This document shows positions 31,311 through 45,146 of a DNA stretch of 64,000 nt, in pieces. The position numbers and the translations under genes were made by a program. Source of the DNA: Hypholoma sublateritium FD-334 SS-4 (taxonomy: Eukaryota; Basidiomycota; Agaricomycetes; Agaricales; Strophariaceae); contig KN817575.1 in the NCBI GenBank assembly GCA_000827495.1, positions 161,152 through 225,151 on the forward strand, written 5' to 3'. Positions within the stretch are counted from its first letter, which is position 1. Each line of letters starts with the position of its first letter. Under the pieces are notes generated by a model. That model had not been told where the DNA came from and did not search any database. It saw nothing but the letters and a program-made list of their open reading frames with translations.

Positions 31311-33428
31311 TAAATATCTTTCTGAAATGTCAGGTTGAGTTATTGGTTTAATGTTCGAGTGAAGTTAGTAAGGACCTGAGGAAGAATAGACTATAGCTGA
31401 CCCTTGGCTGACCCTGCAGATATCTCACGTCCGTGGCTCCAGTCTTCTTATCCTCACGCGGCATCTACGTGTACGTCAGCCAGCATGAAGACCCAATCTC
31501 TTCTTTTACACAACTTATCCACTGAATTGATATGGACGCTTCTTTTTTCATCTTACATGGTAAATACCTCTCGTACTGAGAATCCCCAGCATTTATAAAC
31601 TATTCGTCGTGATATTATCGGTCATCGAAGAAGTGCCACTATGAGAGCATTTTTTGGCCATTAAGCAAGTGACGACGAGTACATCACACATTCGGCTTCG
31701 CTTAGAATGTACCGAGAGAGGAGCTACGTGCTTGAAAATTGGCCCTCCGTACCGCCGCCACCGCTGCGGCCGTGCCTACGCACTCAGCGAATACGCTTGC
31801 GCACGTACTCTCCGTTGTTGAAATCGCTGCCTGTCGTGCCAACACTAGCGCTCATATTCACAGGGAAAAATAATAGAAGAATATTGACGTACATACAAAT
31901 TAGTGCTGCGATCACTGCAGAAAGAAATATATGATTCAAAATTCATGATATCAAAGAAACTACCCTTCCCGTGGTACCGTTGCCGTGCTCTCGCACTGTA
32001 TTCTGCATATGTGGCATCGCCCCGAGCAGGCGGCGGGGCATTCCGGCGGGTTCCAGCGTCTCCACTGGCGCAAACTGAGGGGACACCAACGTGAGCGGTG
32101 AAGTGATGTGCAATATTATCTTGCGCGCTATCTTCTTGGTCTATTTTTTGTAAAGTCAGCTGACTTTCGCGGTGCTAGCGCTGCGTATATCCAGATTTAA
32201 CAAAACAATGTACTGGAGCGGGCTTCGCAGAGTGCTTTGAGCCGCTTTGTGCATGCGCATGCGATGTTTATGGCCCGCCTGAATGAGCCTGTCGGCTGGT
32301 TCTGGATGTTCTGGTGATAAGTCTTGATATGATGGAAGATATCTATAAGATGACGAGGTGGACTTAAGGTAGACCCGAGGCTCGGGAGTCGGCGCGCATA
32401 TGAAGGGTGCACTGCTGAAGATTTTGCGAGAGGTTTCTAAGCGGCCCGGGCGCCGGGCGTATACAGGTGGCCAAATTCTTATGGCTACTGAGCTCGGACA
32501 ACCTGAAGTGTATTTTAAATATTGGCGGCCGAAAAAATATAAATCGCGACTGAAACAAGGCCCTCAAAAGTTATGTGTATTCATATATCCCTCATGTTAA
32601 CTGTAATAAAAATAGACAGCTGCACCATTTACTAATCAAAACAGGACAGCGACTTCAAGATTAGGTCCACGATTCTTAGAGGTAAGCAGGTGAATTAAAA
32701 ATCAGAGAAAATTAGGAGAGCTACACAGTCTCGTGCCATGCCTGTGCGTGAGCAACCCGGTGATCTTGACAGCCCCCGAGCGCATGCTAAAGGTGAGGAC
32801 ATAGGTTAGGAAGAGGTCCACTGATCTCCTTATGCAGGCGCGCGAAGCCTTCCAGAGCTAGTGGAATGAGTGCGCCTTTCGCGTGATGCTCGATGGGATT
32901 CAATTGATATGGCTATACAGAAAAGCGGTGAGCGGGGTGTTTGACGTGGTGGCGAGCGCATAGAGGCGCTGTGCACGTACCTTGCACGGCGCACGCCTTC
33001 ATGGTGTCGGTTCGTTGATATGGTCGGACAGTTTCCACGCCTACGCAGCAGCACTGAGGCGTTTAACAGCGCATGCGTGGTTCACGACTCAAGAGCCAGA
33101 TGTGCGGTCGATCCAGCTCGTAAGTGGTCTCCTGCGGCCTCATATAATTGAAGCCTGTATAATAACCCACAATTACCTCCAACGAGGCAGGTCTTTGGGC
33201 GCCCACGCCATGCTGGAAGCAGCGCCTGCGGGCGTCGTCGGAGTCCGGACATATGACGTACGATGTCGGGGCCCGGGCTACCCTCTGTCGAACTCGGGCC
33301 TTGCCATTGAAGGATATCCTCGATAATGTTTGCGGCTCGAGCACCGTAGTTGTTGAAGCTTGTGGTTCTTATACTTGACTAATGGAAGGAATATACACAC
33401 TTCTTTTTCACAAAAGTGGTCGTCATAT
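31311..33428. other. No gene recognised
   Basis: Short overlapping frames only. Frames at 31404-31598 and 32982-33326 show no domain. The 3' end of the MYND gene could extend a little below 33429 if an additional intron exists. Confidence 0.4.
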
Positions 33429-34199
33429 TTACTTGTGCGAAAGAAAGTAACCAGAAAGAGTGGGAAAATCGTTAGAACCCGCATCTGAATAGCCTTGTTG
33501 CCTTGAACCATTAAACTTGAGAACAATAAATGGGCTGCTCCATGCCTTATTCGTGGCTCCAAATGTTATATTGCATATAGCAGGATTTTCAGGAAATCCT
33601 TGTTGAAGGAGTTGCGGCGCATACCAAAGCTGGAGGGGAAATCTGAGCGGCTCCCCATTGAGACCTGTAGTAATGACAGCCGACTGGATTCGCTTCCCCT
33701 CAAAGAATGAATCCAAAATGGGGATAGGGCATGTTCTCCTGGATCTTGAAGGGCGACAATGGATAATCACAAATTCCGGGCGTTCTATAAATAGTGTACG
33801 AATTAGCTCAAAACGTCTCCGAAATACGCACAAGTTACGCCACGAAAATGAGAGGCGGGGACTGACCTTCATCCATAGCAAAGTGAATCGCATTCACCAT
33901 CACAGTCTCCGGCTCTGCGGGTGGTGGAGTGGCTATCAAATTGACGTGATATAGCGGTGGATAGTTTAAGGTAGGAATGCATTCCTCTCGATGTCTAGGC
34001 CAATCCTGAATCCACGTATTGGTCAGGTATGGGAACTTGAACATGTGCTGTAAATTTTTCCACATACAGAACGAATATGCTCACGAGAGCAATACCAACT
34101 ATTCTTACATCGAGAGCACTGCATTGGAGTTACAAAACCACAGACAACGCACGGCAAGTAGTAATAGCCGGCGATTTGTGCTGTGGTGGTTGGGTACAT
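33429..34199 (-). CDS. MYND-type zinc-finger protein
   Basis: ATG at 34199 (MYPTTTAQIAGYYY) opens directly into a MYND finger: LPCVVCGFVTPMQCSRCKNSW, then YCSREHIRS. After one intron the domain finishes with DWPRHREECIP. The fourth position that is usually Cys is His here (YCSREH), a variant I associate with this fungal subfamily. A second intron lies near 33797-33876. The rest is a family-specific domain with PIPILDSFFEGKR, TTGLNGEPLRFPLQLWYAP, FIVLKFNGSRQQGYSDA and ends LSGYFLSHK at 33429. MYND fingers bind proline-rich protein partners. All junctions phase correctly and no stop interrupts the frame, so it looks functional. A further 3' exon cannot be excluded. Confidence 0.8.
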
Positions 34200-35841
34200 G
34201 GTATTCGAGGAAGGGCCACGGTGGAATGACAACGAAGCTCTGGAGCGGCACGTATGTCAAAACTTTCCGTCCAAATCTTGCCAGGTGGCCTTAGTAATGT
34301 AAACTCCATAATAATTGTCGCATCAGGGGGCTGCAAGATGACAGCGGTAAACATGTGCTTCCCCATTCACCCAGTAATGCTGGGCTGTTTTGATGTTGGT
34401 TTCGACGCATTGAAGAACTTATTCACAAATGCACGATGAAAACAGCTTCGATCGTCATTTATCATAATTCTGACACAAAAATTAGCTTCCCCCGTGCCGG
34501 CATATCTGCCATGTGCCCGCCATATGCTGTACAAGCGTTTGGCGCTATTGACGACCGTTAACCGACAATTACTAAAATAGATTTCGGGCCGCTTAGTAAT
34601 AATCAAGTAAGTATCAGCACCCGTGCACTGATTGCCGCCGTCGACCCTTCAACGCCCCCAAACCTGTACTACTTATCTCCTGTGCGCGATCGAGGGAATA
34701 CTGAGTACCTTAAACAAGATAAGAGACATTCAGTATCTCTACCTTTCAAATTAGACACCCTGACCAATAGGTCACTCTTGTAAGCTTGAACGTCGTCTAA
34801 CTTGCGTTATTTGAGCGTTATCCAAGGGTTATGTACTACAAAAGTGCTAGACTCGTATCGCGGGGTGGCTAATGATATTGCGATAGAGTTCTGGTTGGAA
34901 GTTAGTTGTGGGTCCATCGATGAGTATCATTTCTATGCAGTATGCAAGCCGCCTTATACGGTATACAGGAACCGCCACCCCCACGAGCCCAACCTCTAAA
35001 TGTCGTCTTCTATTGGATTCACCCCACTCTCAAGGTAAGCATTTAGTCGCCGATATGTTGAAAATCAGTCTCACACTTGTCCGGATGGGCATTACTTCGA
35101 ACCATATCCCATATCGGTGAAAAAGAGGACATGCACCGTCGACCAGGTCTCGTCTTTCATGAACAGGGAACTAAATTCCTCGTGCCGGGTGCCTAAGGCT
35201 ATCTCGAGTTGGAACGAAATTGCCGAAATCGCGGACACCAAGGGCAAGAGTGCGAATAGAGCTTCTGCTAGAATCGCCCACCGGATCTAACGACGAAACG
35301 GAGACCGAGCGCAGCGCCCCCGAAATCGGCGACCGCAAGTTTGAGTGAGCTGGAGGACCTGACGATCGAGTCAAGATCGAGTGTAAATCGAGTTCCCCGA
35401 GAGCGAGCCCACTGTCATCACCCGCCCGACCGTCTTCGGTATGCCGCTTGTGAGTCATCGCCACCGGCGCCTGCGATAGCACCCGGCTGACATACACACG
35501 AACCGTAGGACAGTTGAGCTTCCTCGCCGGGCTGACAATGTTGTCATGGCGCATCATAATGGAAAAGGAGCTTTTGCTTGTCGACGATTACGGGCTCATC
35601 TAATTATTGTTTCTCATATGTAGCGCAGTCTCCCTGACCGCTGGCGCATCAGTCTCTCAAGGTCGGTTTCTTGGCTGGCTATCCCTAATACGAGAGGTGC
35701 TATGATGCTGTTATCAACTGCTGCACCCTCAACCCGGATCTGGAAACTAGAGGATGGTGATGCGACATAGATTGGTGCAGGTTTGTATATCGGCTCTTTG
35801 GCGTATATGTTATTCTCACCTCATCCCTTTATTATTGCAAG
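34200..35841. other. No gene recognised
   Basis: Open frames are short and lack motifs. The minus frame at 35171-35557 has mixed Arg/Ser composition and no supported introns. Confidence 0.4.
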
Positions 35842-36440
35842 GGCGTTAGTCTTTCCGGAGACCCAGTCAAATTGGCGCTTGCGCGTGCAGTATACGCGCG
35901 CACGAAGAATATTCTTCTACGTGACTTTTTGAGCGCACTCGTAGGTGAGGTCCTCGTTGAATATATGCTTTGGACTTGGTTTAATCCTTCCCCGAGACAG
36001 TCCCACACTACGCAATTGTTATCTCAGCGCTTACTGCGCCGTCTGCTCTTCGTCAATCGTACTTGTAAGCTTAGATACAGCTATTATCAACGTCAGTATC
36101 ACGGAATTCACTTTCAACTGCCTATAGATTTTGCTTGCCCACCATGTCGACCTTGTCCTTCCCGGCGGCTTCTACATGGTCGCATTGACACCCACGGCAC
36201 AGTCGAGCACCTCCGCACGCATGGCGTCCTCGACTCCATTGAGCATGATTCTACCATCGAGACAAAGGAGATCAAGGAAGCGGAGGAGGCTGCGACCGAA
36301 GATGTTGATGTTACCGAGAACACAGGCGCACCCAAAATTTGCAAAGCTGATCGCGAACGATCACAGGGAGGTGGGCGGTGTGAAGTTGTCCATTTACAAC
36401 AGCTGTCCCAAAGCGTTGTGCGTATCTTCGTTCGTCATCC
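35842..36440 (+). pseudogene. ABC transporter (ABC-C type) fragment
   Basis: Pieces of the first nucleotide-binding domain and the following linker survive. They are a degraded signature GVSLSGDPVKLALARAVYAR followed by ILLRDFLSAL; after an intron, ILLAHHVDLVLPGGFYMVA, the D-loop/H-loop region; then, in another frame, GRIDTHGTVEHLRTHGVLD; and in a third frame LIANDHREVGGVKLSIYNS, the start of the next membrane domain. The signature SGGQ is altered to SGDP, the Asp of the D-loop is lost, and at least two frame changes occur within 400 bp. No P-loop or membrane helices remain. The parent class exports drugs or conjugates through membranes. This is a dead relic. Confidence 0.75.
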
Positions 36441-38302
36441 TTGAACATCCCATCTGATTGATGACAGACGTAGATCGTACTGTACAGGGACGTTCCTCGG
36501 AATCCTCATTCTCGCCATTCATTTCCTCGGCGTCTCGAAGAGGCTCTAGATCAAGGTACATAGTTATACGTTTGCTACGTCTGAACGCACTCTAAAAATC
36601 CGTCTGGTAGACGTGGGGTGAAGCTTATAGAGTCAAAGACACTAAAGCGCCTCAGATGTACACCTTCAATATATTTGCTGCCTCGGAACACCAGTCAACA
36701 ATTGGATAACCACTGTCTGTCTGATCTGCACCTTTTGACATGACAGACCGCGCTTGGAGGCTGGCTCTTTGACGCCCGCTGAACGAATGCCGCAGAGAAG
36801 CACTTGTTCTACGTCGGTATATACGCGGCGATCGGCCGGACTCGTAAGCATTCTGTCAGGCATTGCGCCTCCCGGTGCGGACCATCGCCACCGATCTCTA
36901 AGTCGGTTCTTTCTTGTCTCAGAATAAATCGCGGTTCGACTAGCGTCCCTTCAACATAGTATCGACGCCAGGCTTTACACATTTTGTGGAGGGTCCGCTT
37001 CGTCACAGTGTGCACGACAATAGAAATCCCAGGAGTGCCCTTGGCCTGGGGTTCGTAACAGATACGAACGAACTCCAAGCTGCAGCAGCCGCGCCCACCA
37101 CGATGCAATTATGCGGAAAGGAAAATGCTCACGCGAGGCTGAATGCGCACACTGATTTATGCAGGAGAACCACTGCCCGCTCCCACCATGAGCAAGATGG
37201 ACGGCGGGCGACTCAAGATCAGACGTGACTCGTACGCCATCCGGTAACAGACCCGCATCTCTGTATCAACTTCCCTTAAGTCTGGAGGCCGCAGTGCCAG
37301 TCCTTCAATAATGCCAAGGATGGTGTAGCCACCGGCACGCAGACGAGGAGTAGCAGATGAGGAGACATCGCGAAATACCATGAAATCTTCGATATGTTCC
37401 ACATACAAGTGGCGAGAAGACTTCTACCAAGCCGCTAATTTATAAAGCAGGACACTTTATTTATTGGCGGTGACAGGAGCAGGAGGTACGCCAACTTTGT
37501 TTCCTTCATGTAACCCTCTCATTTTGAAAGCTCGAGCTGGATTCGCCGCACGACGGCACTACTTTTGACTATCCTCTCGAAATGGTGGCGAGCGTCAGAC
37601 ACATAAGTCATGGATATCCATCGCGAATACAACCGCTACTTGGTCAAGTCCGTCCAGACCCTTTGATTATGCTTCATTCATTATTTATGTCGCTTATGTT
37701 TTAAAAATAATAACACATTTCAGTGCACTTTCTGCCTACGGAATTTGACTCCATACTGACGCCAGCCAAAGCTTATACTGTCCCCCGACGTGTCGCATGA
37801 ACATTCCAGCGTATGTATAATACTTACAGATTATTGCGGCGTTCTCATAGTTAGGGCCAAACTCCAACTTCCAAGTGGCGTAGGGGCTTGTTTCTGAAGC
37901 CGGCGCAAGGAACCTCGGAGTCATCTTGAAGGCGCAATAATATCAACATAGCAATTCAGCAACTGCTAGAACGGAGAGTCCTGACTGCAGCGCGCGTGTA
38001 TCCGGCGGACAGCAGCTGCATGTTCATACCATGAATATCACCATCTCACGAAGTGCTTGCGATGATCTACAGCTGGCAAGCGTATATCAACATTTTGTCT
38101 GGCTAGAAACGTACGAAGTATTGGACAATTTTCAGAAATGAATCGGCAATGCCAATTTGAGGACATATTACGGAGTTAAGTAGGTTGTCGATGAACGTCC
38201 CCAGAATTCCCCACAACGTGAAGCCCAACCGATGAAATGTCTTGAGACTGTTTTGGAAGATGTAGGACATTTGTCATACGTATATGGCCTTCCTGAGCTG
38301 TC
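36441..38302. other. No gene recognised
   Basis: Minus-strand frames at 36666-36863, 36809-37108 and 37157-37408 are open but have no motif I can name and no convincing splice continuity. The rest is AT-rich. Confidence 0.4.
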
Positions 38303-38945
38303 CTACTTGACGGGTGGTTTTCGGAAATAGGTACTGGGTCGGCAGATCTTGACTGGAAAAAGGCGGAAAAGCAACAAAGTCAAGCGACGATCAGGACGTA
38401 GATCAATCATGTTTGCATTTGAACGTACATCAAATGTATTGTCGCCATTGTTGCTCGTCGTAGCGGGGCTCTCATTGCGATGGCGCCTCACAGAATATAA
38501 AAAACTGATACTAGCAAGGAATGTGATGCACTGCAAGGGAGCAATCAAAAAGGAAATCGCAAGATATAGCGAACTATGAGGCTGGGTTATCAGCTTGAAA
38601 ATGTGTTTATAGCCGTAAGAATATTGTCTGACATATTTAGATAGACATACCAGTATCAATACTACTATTGAAATAACTGCCGTCCAGCTTCCTGTGTTTA
38701 GGCTTAGAAAAATTGACTTCCGCACAATTATGTCCAACCGCCTGAAATGATAGAAGTGAGACCTCATCACCCGTTTGAAATGTCTTCCAGGAATCAACAT
38801 TAATCAATGTTACCCTGCTTACCTTTCAATCTGCGCGCCTGATTGTTGAGAACTCAAATATCTTCTCCACAGCTGGGCTGACTTGGCAATGCAAATAACG
38901 ATATCTGCCGCTCCGGAAGCGGCTATGATGGCCATTTGAAGCACC
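38303..38945 (-). CDS. DUF6534-like membrane protein, C-terminal part
   Basis: Two exons joined at a good intron (donor at about 38820, acceptor near 38744) read MAIIAASGAADIVICIAKS, QLWRRYLSSQ, then LDIIVRKSIFLSLNTGSW and TAVISIVVLILV. A further intron separates the next membrane segment SSLYLAISFLIAPLQCITFL and ASISFLYSVRRHR. The helix, RK.IF..NTG and LYSVRRR pattern matches the C-terminal half of the agaricomycete DUF6534-type multi-pass membrane family of unknown function. The N-terminal helices should lie at about 39000-39800 on the minus strand; only YVYLARDPSRALIQVLW near 39100 looks like a candidate. The gene may be incomplete. Confidence 0.5.
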
Positions 38946-40918
38946 TTATATAATATATGGACAATTAGCAATGTGTTCTTCTAGGAATCGAGAGTTCTTC
39001 TCACCTTGATTATAGTATACCGCCGGCTCTTTCTGCGGATACATAATTAAGGGTGTCAACCAGAGAACTTGAATCAGTGCCCTTGAAGGATCGCGCGCCA
39101 GATATACGTACTCGTTGATATAAACCAGATACACTTGGTAAGATCGAAACCCATTAGTGTAACGTCATATAATAACATACGCAAAGTTCGTACCTAATCC
39201 GCCAACTGGTGAACCGCCGCAGGTATATGTTAACCAGTGACCCTCATATCTGAATTAAAGGTCAGAACGTACCAATCTGGAGTAGAAGCAAGGGTAACTG
39301 AGAAGCGAGTCAGTAAGAATGTGTCAAACTACACAATAATGCTTACTAAGAAGAAAGAAATACGTTTGCGAAAGCCTCCTACTGGAAAAAGGAGATTGTG
39401 TGTTGATGAAGGCCGACTTGTAGCCTCACAAATTAGCTCACATCGATACAGCCTGAGGCTGAAGTACGCTTCGGTCGACACTGTTACAACAGTCTTTCGC
39501 ACACATTCTTTAGAGATTTACAAGTAGAAAGACGTCAAAGGTAGACATACTCTCAAAATGAAAGAGACCTGTAATTCCACCGCAGCCGCAAAGACATATT
39601 TCCAGGTTAGAAAAGAGACTCAAATGTCAAATGGAATAATAGTAGTACTTACCAACAATTCTCTGTACCATTTAATTGATATATGGATATGAGGTAGACA
39701 GACAGACAGACCATCCCTAGCACTCACATTGGTGGTACTTCAAGCCGTATCTCCACTGAGTGAGCGCTCGCGTCGATCAATTTCCAAACTATAAATACCA
39801 AGGTGAGTTACGGCACAGTGATCCATGGTGTCAATACGTACTACCAGTTGTCATCAAGACGCTGTGGACAGTGCTCGCTATCCTAGAAAAGGTAGCGCCA
39901 TAAACAATACGTTAGTAGACCCGACATTACACATACCATATATGAATCGTCTTTCCAGTTTGATTAGAATACAGCACATAACGGCCAAACGAAGAGCGTA
40001 CAAGAAACAATATGGGCTTCGAGTGGTTTGGCATTCTGGAAGAAAACTAACGGTCAGACTTTCAAGCCAGTATGAGCCAAATAACTGGAGAACATTTACC
40101 TTTGAACATGCAGGAGATAGTGTCTATTCAAATTCTAAGACACCGTTACAACCCAACGAAATGGAACTCACAAAAATTGGGCGCAGGCGACGCCTGTCAA
40201 AAGATTAAGTATATGATGACACTGAATTGCATTTATAGCTCTCACCCCACAGCAGCGTAGCGGCGAAACTGCAAGCTAAAAGCTGCAAGACAGGTAGGGA
40301 ACGATCCTGCTCCCCAGTTGTTGGCGTTGTATCGAGGACATTGCTGACGGGTGGTGATGTGTATATCATCCGAATCGTTTGCGCTTGATCCTTCGTTGCA
40401 AGAAAAATGCTTGAGAACCAAGGTTGTGGCGGGGGAACGCGTTCAACGTAAGCGTGTGGCAGTTCGGACTCGAATGAACAAACCTACTTTCACACGAGCT
40501 GTCGGCGGTGAGCCCCACCTGTAATTCCGTTTCTCTTATCGATCGGCGTCGGAAGCGGGCGGTGGCCTTCGAAATCTGAGATGCAATTCTCCATTTCCAG
40601 CTTGAGTCGAGCGGTCCTTTGAATCGCTGACCTTCGCTATGTAGATAAGTGCCAGTTTCTGAGCCCTGGTGAGGATGTTTTTCTTGTCGGAAAAATAAAA
40701 TGCTCAATGGAAGTTGAATTTGAGTTGAATGGAAAGTTGACTTGGACGTCGAGGCCCGGCCCGGCCCGGCCCGTCCTATAGACCAGCACATCCGCCTCAT
40801 TGTTCGAACTTCGAAGTGTCTTACAATCAACCTCGCTTGGCTGAAAGCACTCCCAGGTTCTGGTCTTGACGGACTTCGTGAATGTGGACAAAAACACAAA
40901 GGCGACAATCGGTGAGCT
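38946..40918. other. Possible DUF6534 5' exons; otherwise no gene seen
   Basis: AT-rich up to about 40300, with a short GACA run near 39696 and a (CCCGG)n run at 40753-40773. The minus frame at 40366-40947 has no recognisable domain. Confidence 0.4.
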
Positions 40919-41505
40919 CGGCGCCGGTAGCGTCTGGTGCAGCGCAAGTTCTCGTCGGACAGCCCTGGACACAGTCAAGACGCGAGCGCAAGTGGCTCCC
41001 ACTGCACTATTTCAGCCGTTCTCGACGCTTTTCTTCCTTGCGTCAACAGAAGGGATGTTTGTGAGTGCTTCCGATAGCAGTTGCTTCAATGTAATGTTCA
41101 AGTGGAACCCGCTCAATCCAGACGGGACCAGTGGGCTTCCTGAAGCAAACGATCAGGAGACAAGGATTCTTTGCGCTGCATAAAGTCTGAGGTAATTCAT
41201 GTTGTCTCAAAAGGATTAAATTTTCCGCACAGGAATGGCCGACCCCTCGCTTCTCGAAACGTGTCGTGTCCCTATGCTGAACACTCCCTGAAGGAGATTC
41301 CTCTAGCGGGAGCTATGGCTGGCGTCGCCAACGCTGTCCTCGCTGGCCTAGGTGCGCATGCCTTTCCCCACGCAGAGGAATGACGTACGATAGTTGATTC
41401 CAATCTAGATGTTCGAGGTGCGGCAGTATGGAGCGGCAACCAATAAACGGCGTTTTGCAGTTGTCCATGAGATGTGGAACGACTGGCGAATGCTTTGTGA
41501 GGTTA
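40919..41505 (+). pseudogene. Mitochondrial carrier (SLC25-type) relic
   Basis: Fragments of two repeats of a mitochondrial carrier are readable. The first repeat has ASGAAQVLVGQP in one frame and ALDTVKTRAQVAPT in another; a single missing base splits the signature P-x-D-x-x-K. The second repeat has PLAGAMAGVANAVLA and, after an intron, FEVRQYGAATNKRRFAVVHE with MWNDW. This resembles the carnitine/acylcarnitine carrier group of the inner mitochondrial membrane. The signature of repeat 2 is also damaged, and repeat 3 is missing. Relic. Confidence 0.65.
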
Positions 41506-44500
41506 CTGGGTGCGTCTTGCTCCGCCGTTACCGTCCGCGCGCGAGCTGACCGGACTAGACAACCGGCGCCTGTGTAATTCCTGCCTGAAATTCCTGCCTA
41601 AACCGGGTGAGTGCGATTTGAAGTTGGAATTACATTCTATTCTGAATGTGGAGCCTTTGTATCTTTACGCAGCTTCTGCCCTTGATGTTTTCCTGAACGC
41701 CTTCGTCACACATACACGTACACAAATTTGCGACCCGACCAAGGAACGCAAATCCGGACCAGCTTTTGATCGGTCGCTTCGAAGCTACGAGCTCTTAATA
41801 CAGCTTTCGCCATGTCTGTGGTTATGGCGGGCACCACTGAGCTGTAAGCGCCGCGGACAGGGAGCCCTCGGGAAATTCGTACAATAACTATCAGTGCCAG
41901 GGCGTTTATAGGCCAAGCTCCGACGCCTTTTGTTGCGCGCGGTTACGGAAATCTTGAATCTGCGACGGTCGTCATCATTGCGAGCACGATAATCTTGTGG
42001 AGTGTTTACGATTCTTGTATCCCCTGCTCGATGTTTAGAGGAAAATTCTGCGACGTAAGATTCTGTACAAAGCAATCTGTACGTCTATTTATGATAGAAC
42101 CCTTATTCTCTGCTCACTGACTCCAATTCTCGAAGGTGGACTGCTCCCTGCGCGCTGGAAGTCTATTGGCTAGGGATCACCGCTCATGGGTGCCACCAGC
42201 CTGGCAGCAGGAGAAGCTCCGTCACGAACCTGCAGAGTCTTCCGGCGCTTGAATCCCGTGGAAAACTTATATAACACAGAGCCCCAGATCGTCTCATACA
42301 CGCTCAGCCAAGAAAATGAAGTAACCGCCGTATTTTTGGCTTCTTTACATGCTAGTTTTATTCCGAAGATTTCTTCCGACAGAGGATTCTGCATGAATGT
42401 ACGACGATTCAAGCCGCTTCTACAGTGTCTCTGCTTACTCGAGGTCTTGTTTACAGGCTACCTCGCTCAGTTTAATGGCATACTATGTCCCGGAGGACCG
42501 TTCCCATCGACGAAAGTATGGGCCTGAAATCCACGCCACGATACGGAGCCACTGGGTCTGGGCCAGACGCTCATCGCCATTCTGCGAATGAAGTGCAAGA
42601 TAGCAGCCAGGGAATGGTTATGTATTGATTTTTTTGTTGCGCATAGCGTTGTGACCGTCTATATATTTCCTACCATCGTCGTCCTTGAGACTTGAACGTG
42701 TACCACATCTTACAGTCGTCGCGTCGATCTTGTTGTGCAGGCTGTTCAGGAAGCGCCTTCGATGGAGAATATGCGCACCACGACGATGTCCCCTAGCAGC
42801 TCACCGAAGTCGGCGAAGAACCGAGCGTGCGTTGAACTCCATGCGCCGGAGGTCACTTTGTCGTCGTGGATGTTGAAGTGGGGTCTGAACAAATGGCGAA
42901 TCACCATAGCGGGAACACGCACCCTTTCACTGGCAAAGGTGACCTCTCAGACGGCCCTCTCCATGATGCGTCCATCCTTCAAGCAACGGAACTCTAGTTT
43001 ATCAACTCAAAGTTCGCTGAACGCCTGTAATGCGGGGTGATCACCTCCAGGGCCGCGGTCGACCACGCAAAAGGCATGTTGAGGATTCAAGCGAAGATGT
43101 CGTCAGATGTAGAGGGGTGTTTTTGGGATAGGACACGCGGGACACGCAACGGATAGAGGATAGCGACGGCGCAAGATCGATTACACAGACCTTGCCGAAG
43201 AATAGACTCCATGGAGGCCTGATTGATGAGTGCGCTGGAATGTAATGAGCAGACTAAATCAGATTAAAAACGTTTGAAAAAGGCCTACCGAATGTCAGAC
43301 CGGATGTTAAGACTGTGGAAATCCTTCAATAAAAATAGCGGTGAAAGGGTCAGTAGAAAAGGACAATCGGTTCAGGGTCTCGAGCGTCCTCAAGGCGTCA
43401 TATGAAAGTAAATATGTTAGAAATCTCGAGTCTAGAAGTACAAAATAAGTAACTGCTTTCAAAACATAAGTAATTCGTTTCACGCTGCGTATTTGTAGAC
43501 CTCATGAATACCGCTTCCTTCACCTAATTATGCTTCAAAACGTCAGTTTTCGGTCGTTAGCCCCAGAGCAAAGAGAAGTTGGGACAACCCAGCCACATTC
43601 CAATACAGCAGACGTTACAAAGGCTAATCTATGGTGACTTCAAAAAAATGAGCTCCTATCGAGAGGGAACCGCTATATAATTTTCTCGTCGACTAAGTAT
43701 TCCCTCGCCACTGGCCGTTGACTGGCCGGTCTAACCAAGGCCTAAAATAATCACCACTTACGGGCGCCACCGTCCGTCATGTCTGGCCCCGAGTACCTAG
43801 AGAGCGGGCAGTGATGGGTAGGCACGCACTCTCGTAAGTAGTCAGCGTCGGCGGAAGTCGAAGTCTCCCCAAAGAAGTGTAGGCACTCGTGCTAATTACA
43901 CCGCTGCTACGCTTTGGTACGGCTGCCACTATGCCATCTTGCTTTGGGATAGTGAAGCTCTATCAACCCAAAAATCTATTTAACACGGTGGCGAAACGGT
44001 GGCCTTTTTTGCGCTTGGTTTTTGCGGTCCCGGATGACAACGCCGGCCTGGGAAATCGCCGCCTCCCAGCCGCCTCCTCCGCGATCCGGCGTACTTTACA
44101 GCTGAGGATCTCAGCGGTGCATGATTACGGCGACATTGGTGTCATCACCTCTGCGATCCGTGCTTACCATTTGTATATCCCGCGCGATCGTGTTGTCACT
44201 CAGGCAGCCTGCGTAAGACCTCTCCCGGCGCTTCGCCCTGGAACCGGGCACGGGAGGATTTTTTGGCTTACATGCCGTTGGTGTGCTCAAGAAACTGTCA
44301 CACTGAGAGCCCCGTGAATCGGGTTAACGTAGATGATTTTACCCAGACAATCGTGGTCAGTATTGACTTATGCGCCTGCTTCACGCCCGGTACATGAGCT
44401 ATGAATTGCGTGGCGCGTCTTCAATACCCGTTTCAATTTGGATAAGCGTGAATTTGAACAGGATATATGGAATTTAACCTGTTGCTAGGGATCTGTTGAA

Positions 44501-45146
44501 ATGCAATCAGCTTCATCTTTATTGTATGTCTTGCAAATCCACGTCCTTGTCTGCAATAACTTGCCCATCGAGATCGCGTATCACTTTCGACCTAACGAAG
44601 TAGAAGGTTCCCGTTGTAAATATTATGCGCTGAAATACTTCAATTATTTCAGGTCAACGCTTTCAAACTGTAAAGTTCGTTCAGGCGATTGCGGCCCTTA
44701 GCGCTAAGCGCCCGGTGAACAGCGCGAGACGGTGAGCGTTGGTACACAGATATCAATTCAGCAAATGCAGATTTCTTCAAAGAGGACCGAGACTTTACCG
44801 AGACTTCTCATCAACATCCTGGATCCACCCGACATCCACCTACAGTGAATGTCATGTCAGTACATAGATACTAAGTACGCGCGACAAAGGCCCGGTTACC
44901 CGGCCCGGATGAACGCTCGCAATGCTGCTCTCGAAGCGCCCGATGCGAGAGTTTGACCGGCCCGGTCATGACGCCCTCCGGCGCTTACTTGCTTATTTCT
45001 TCAGTAATGAGTCGCATAGCTTTTGCAAGTTCAAAAGTCTATCGGATATATTTGGAAAATAGATTGCCATTGAAATTGCCGGTTTACATGAGGTCAACAT
45101 GAGGTTGACAATTCAACGAGCCAACTAGTACTAACTGATCACAGAA
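41506..45146. other. No gene recognised
   Basis: Several plus-strand frames (41510-41887, 42186-42527, 42735-43040, 43889-44317) are open but have no known motif. The frame at 43889 contains VHDYGDIGVITSAIRAYHL, which I cannot place. The area may hold further degraded gene remains. Confidence 0.4.

Noticed and set aside
36666..37408. Minus-strand frames that might form one gene
   Set aside because: The three frames cannot be joined with consistent splice phases and show no family motif.
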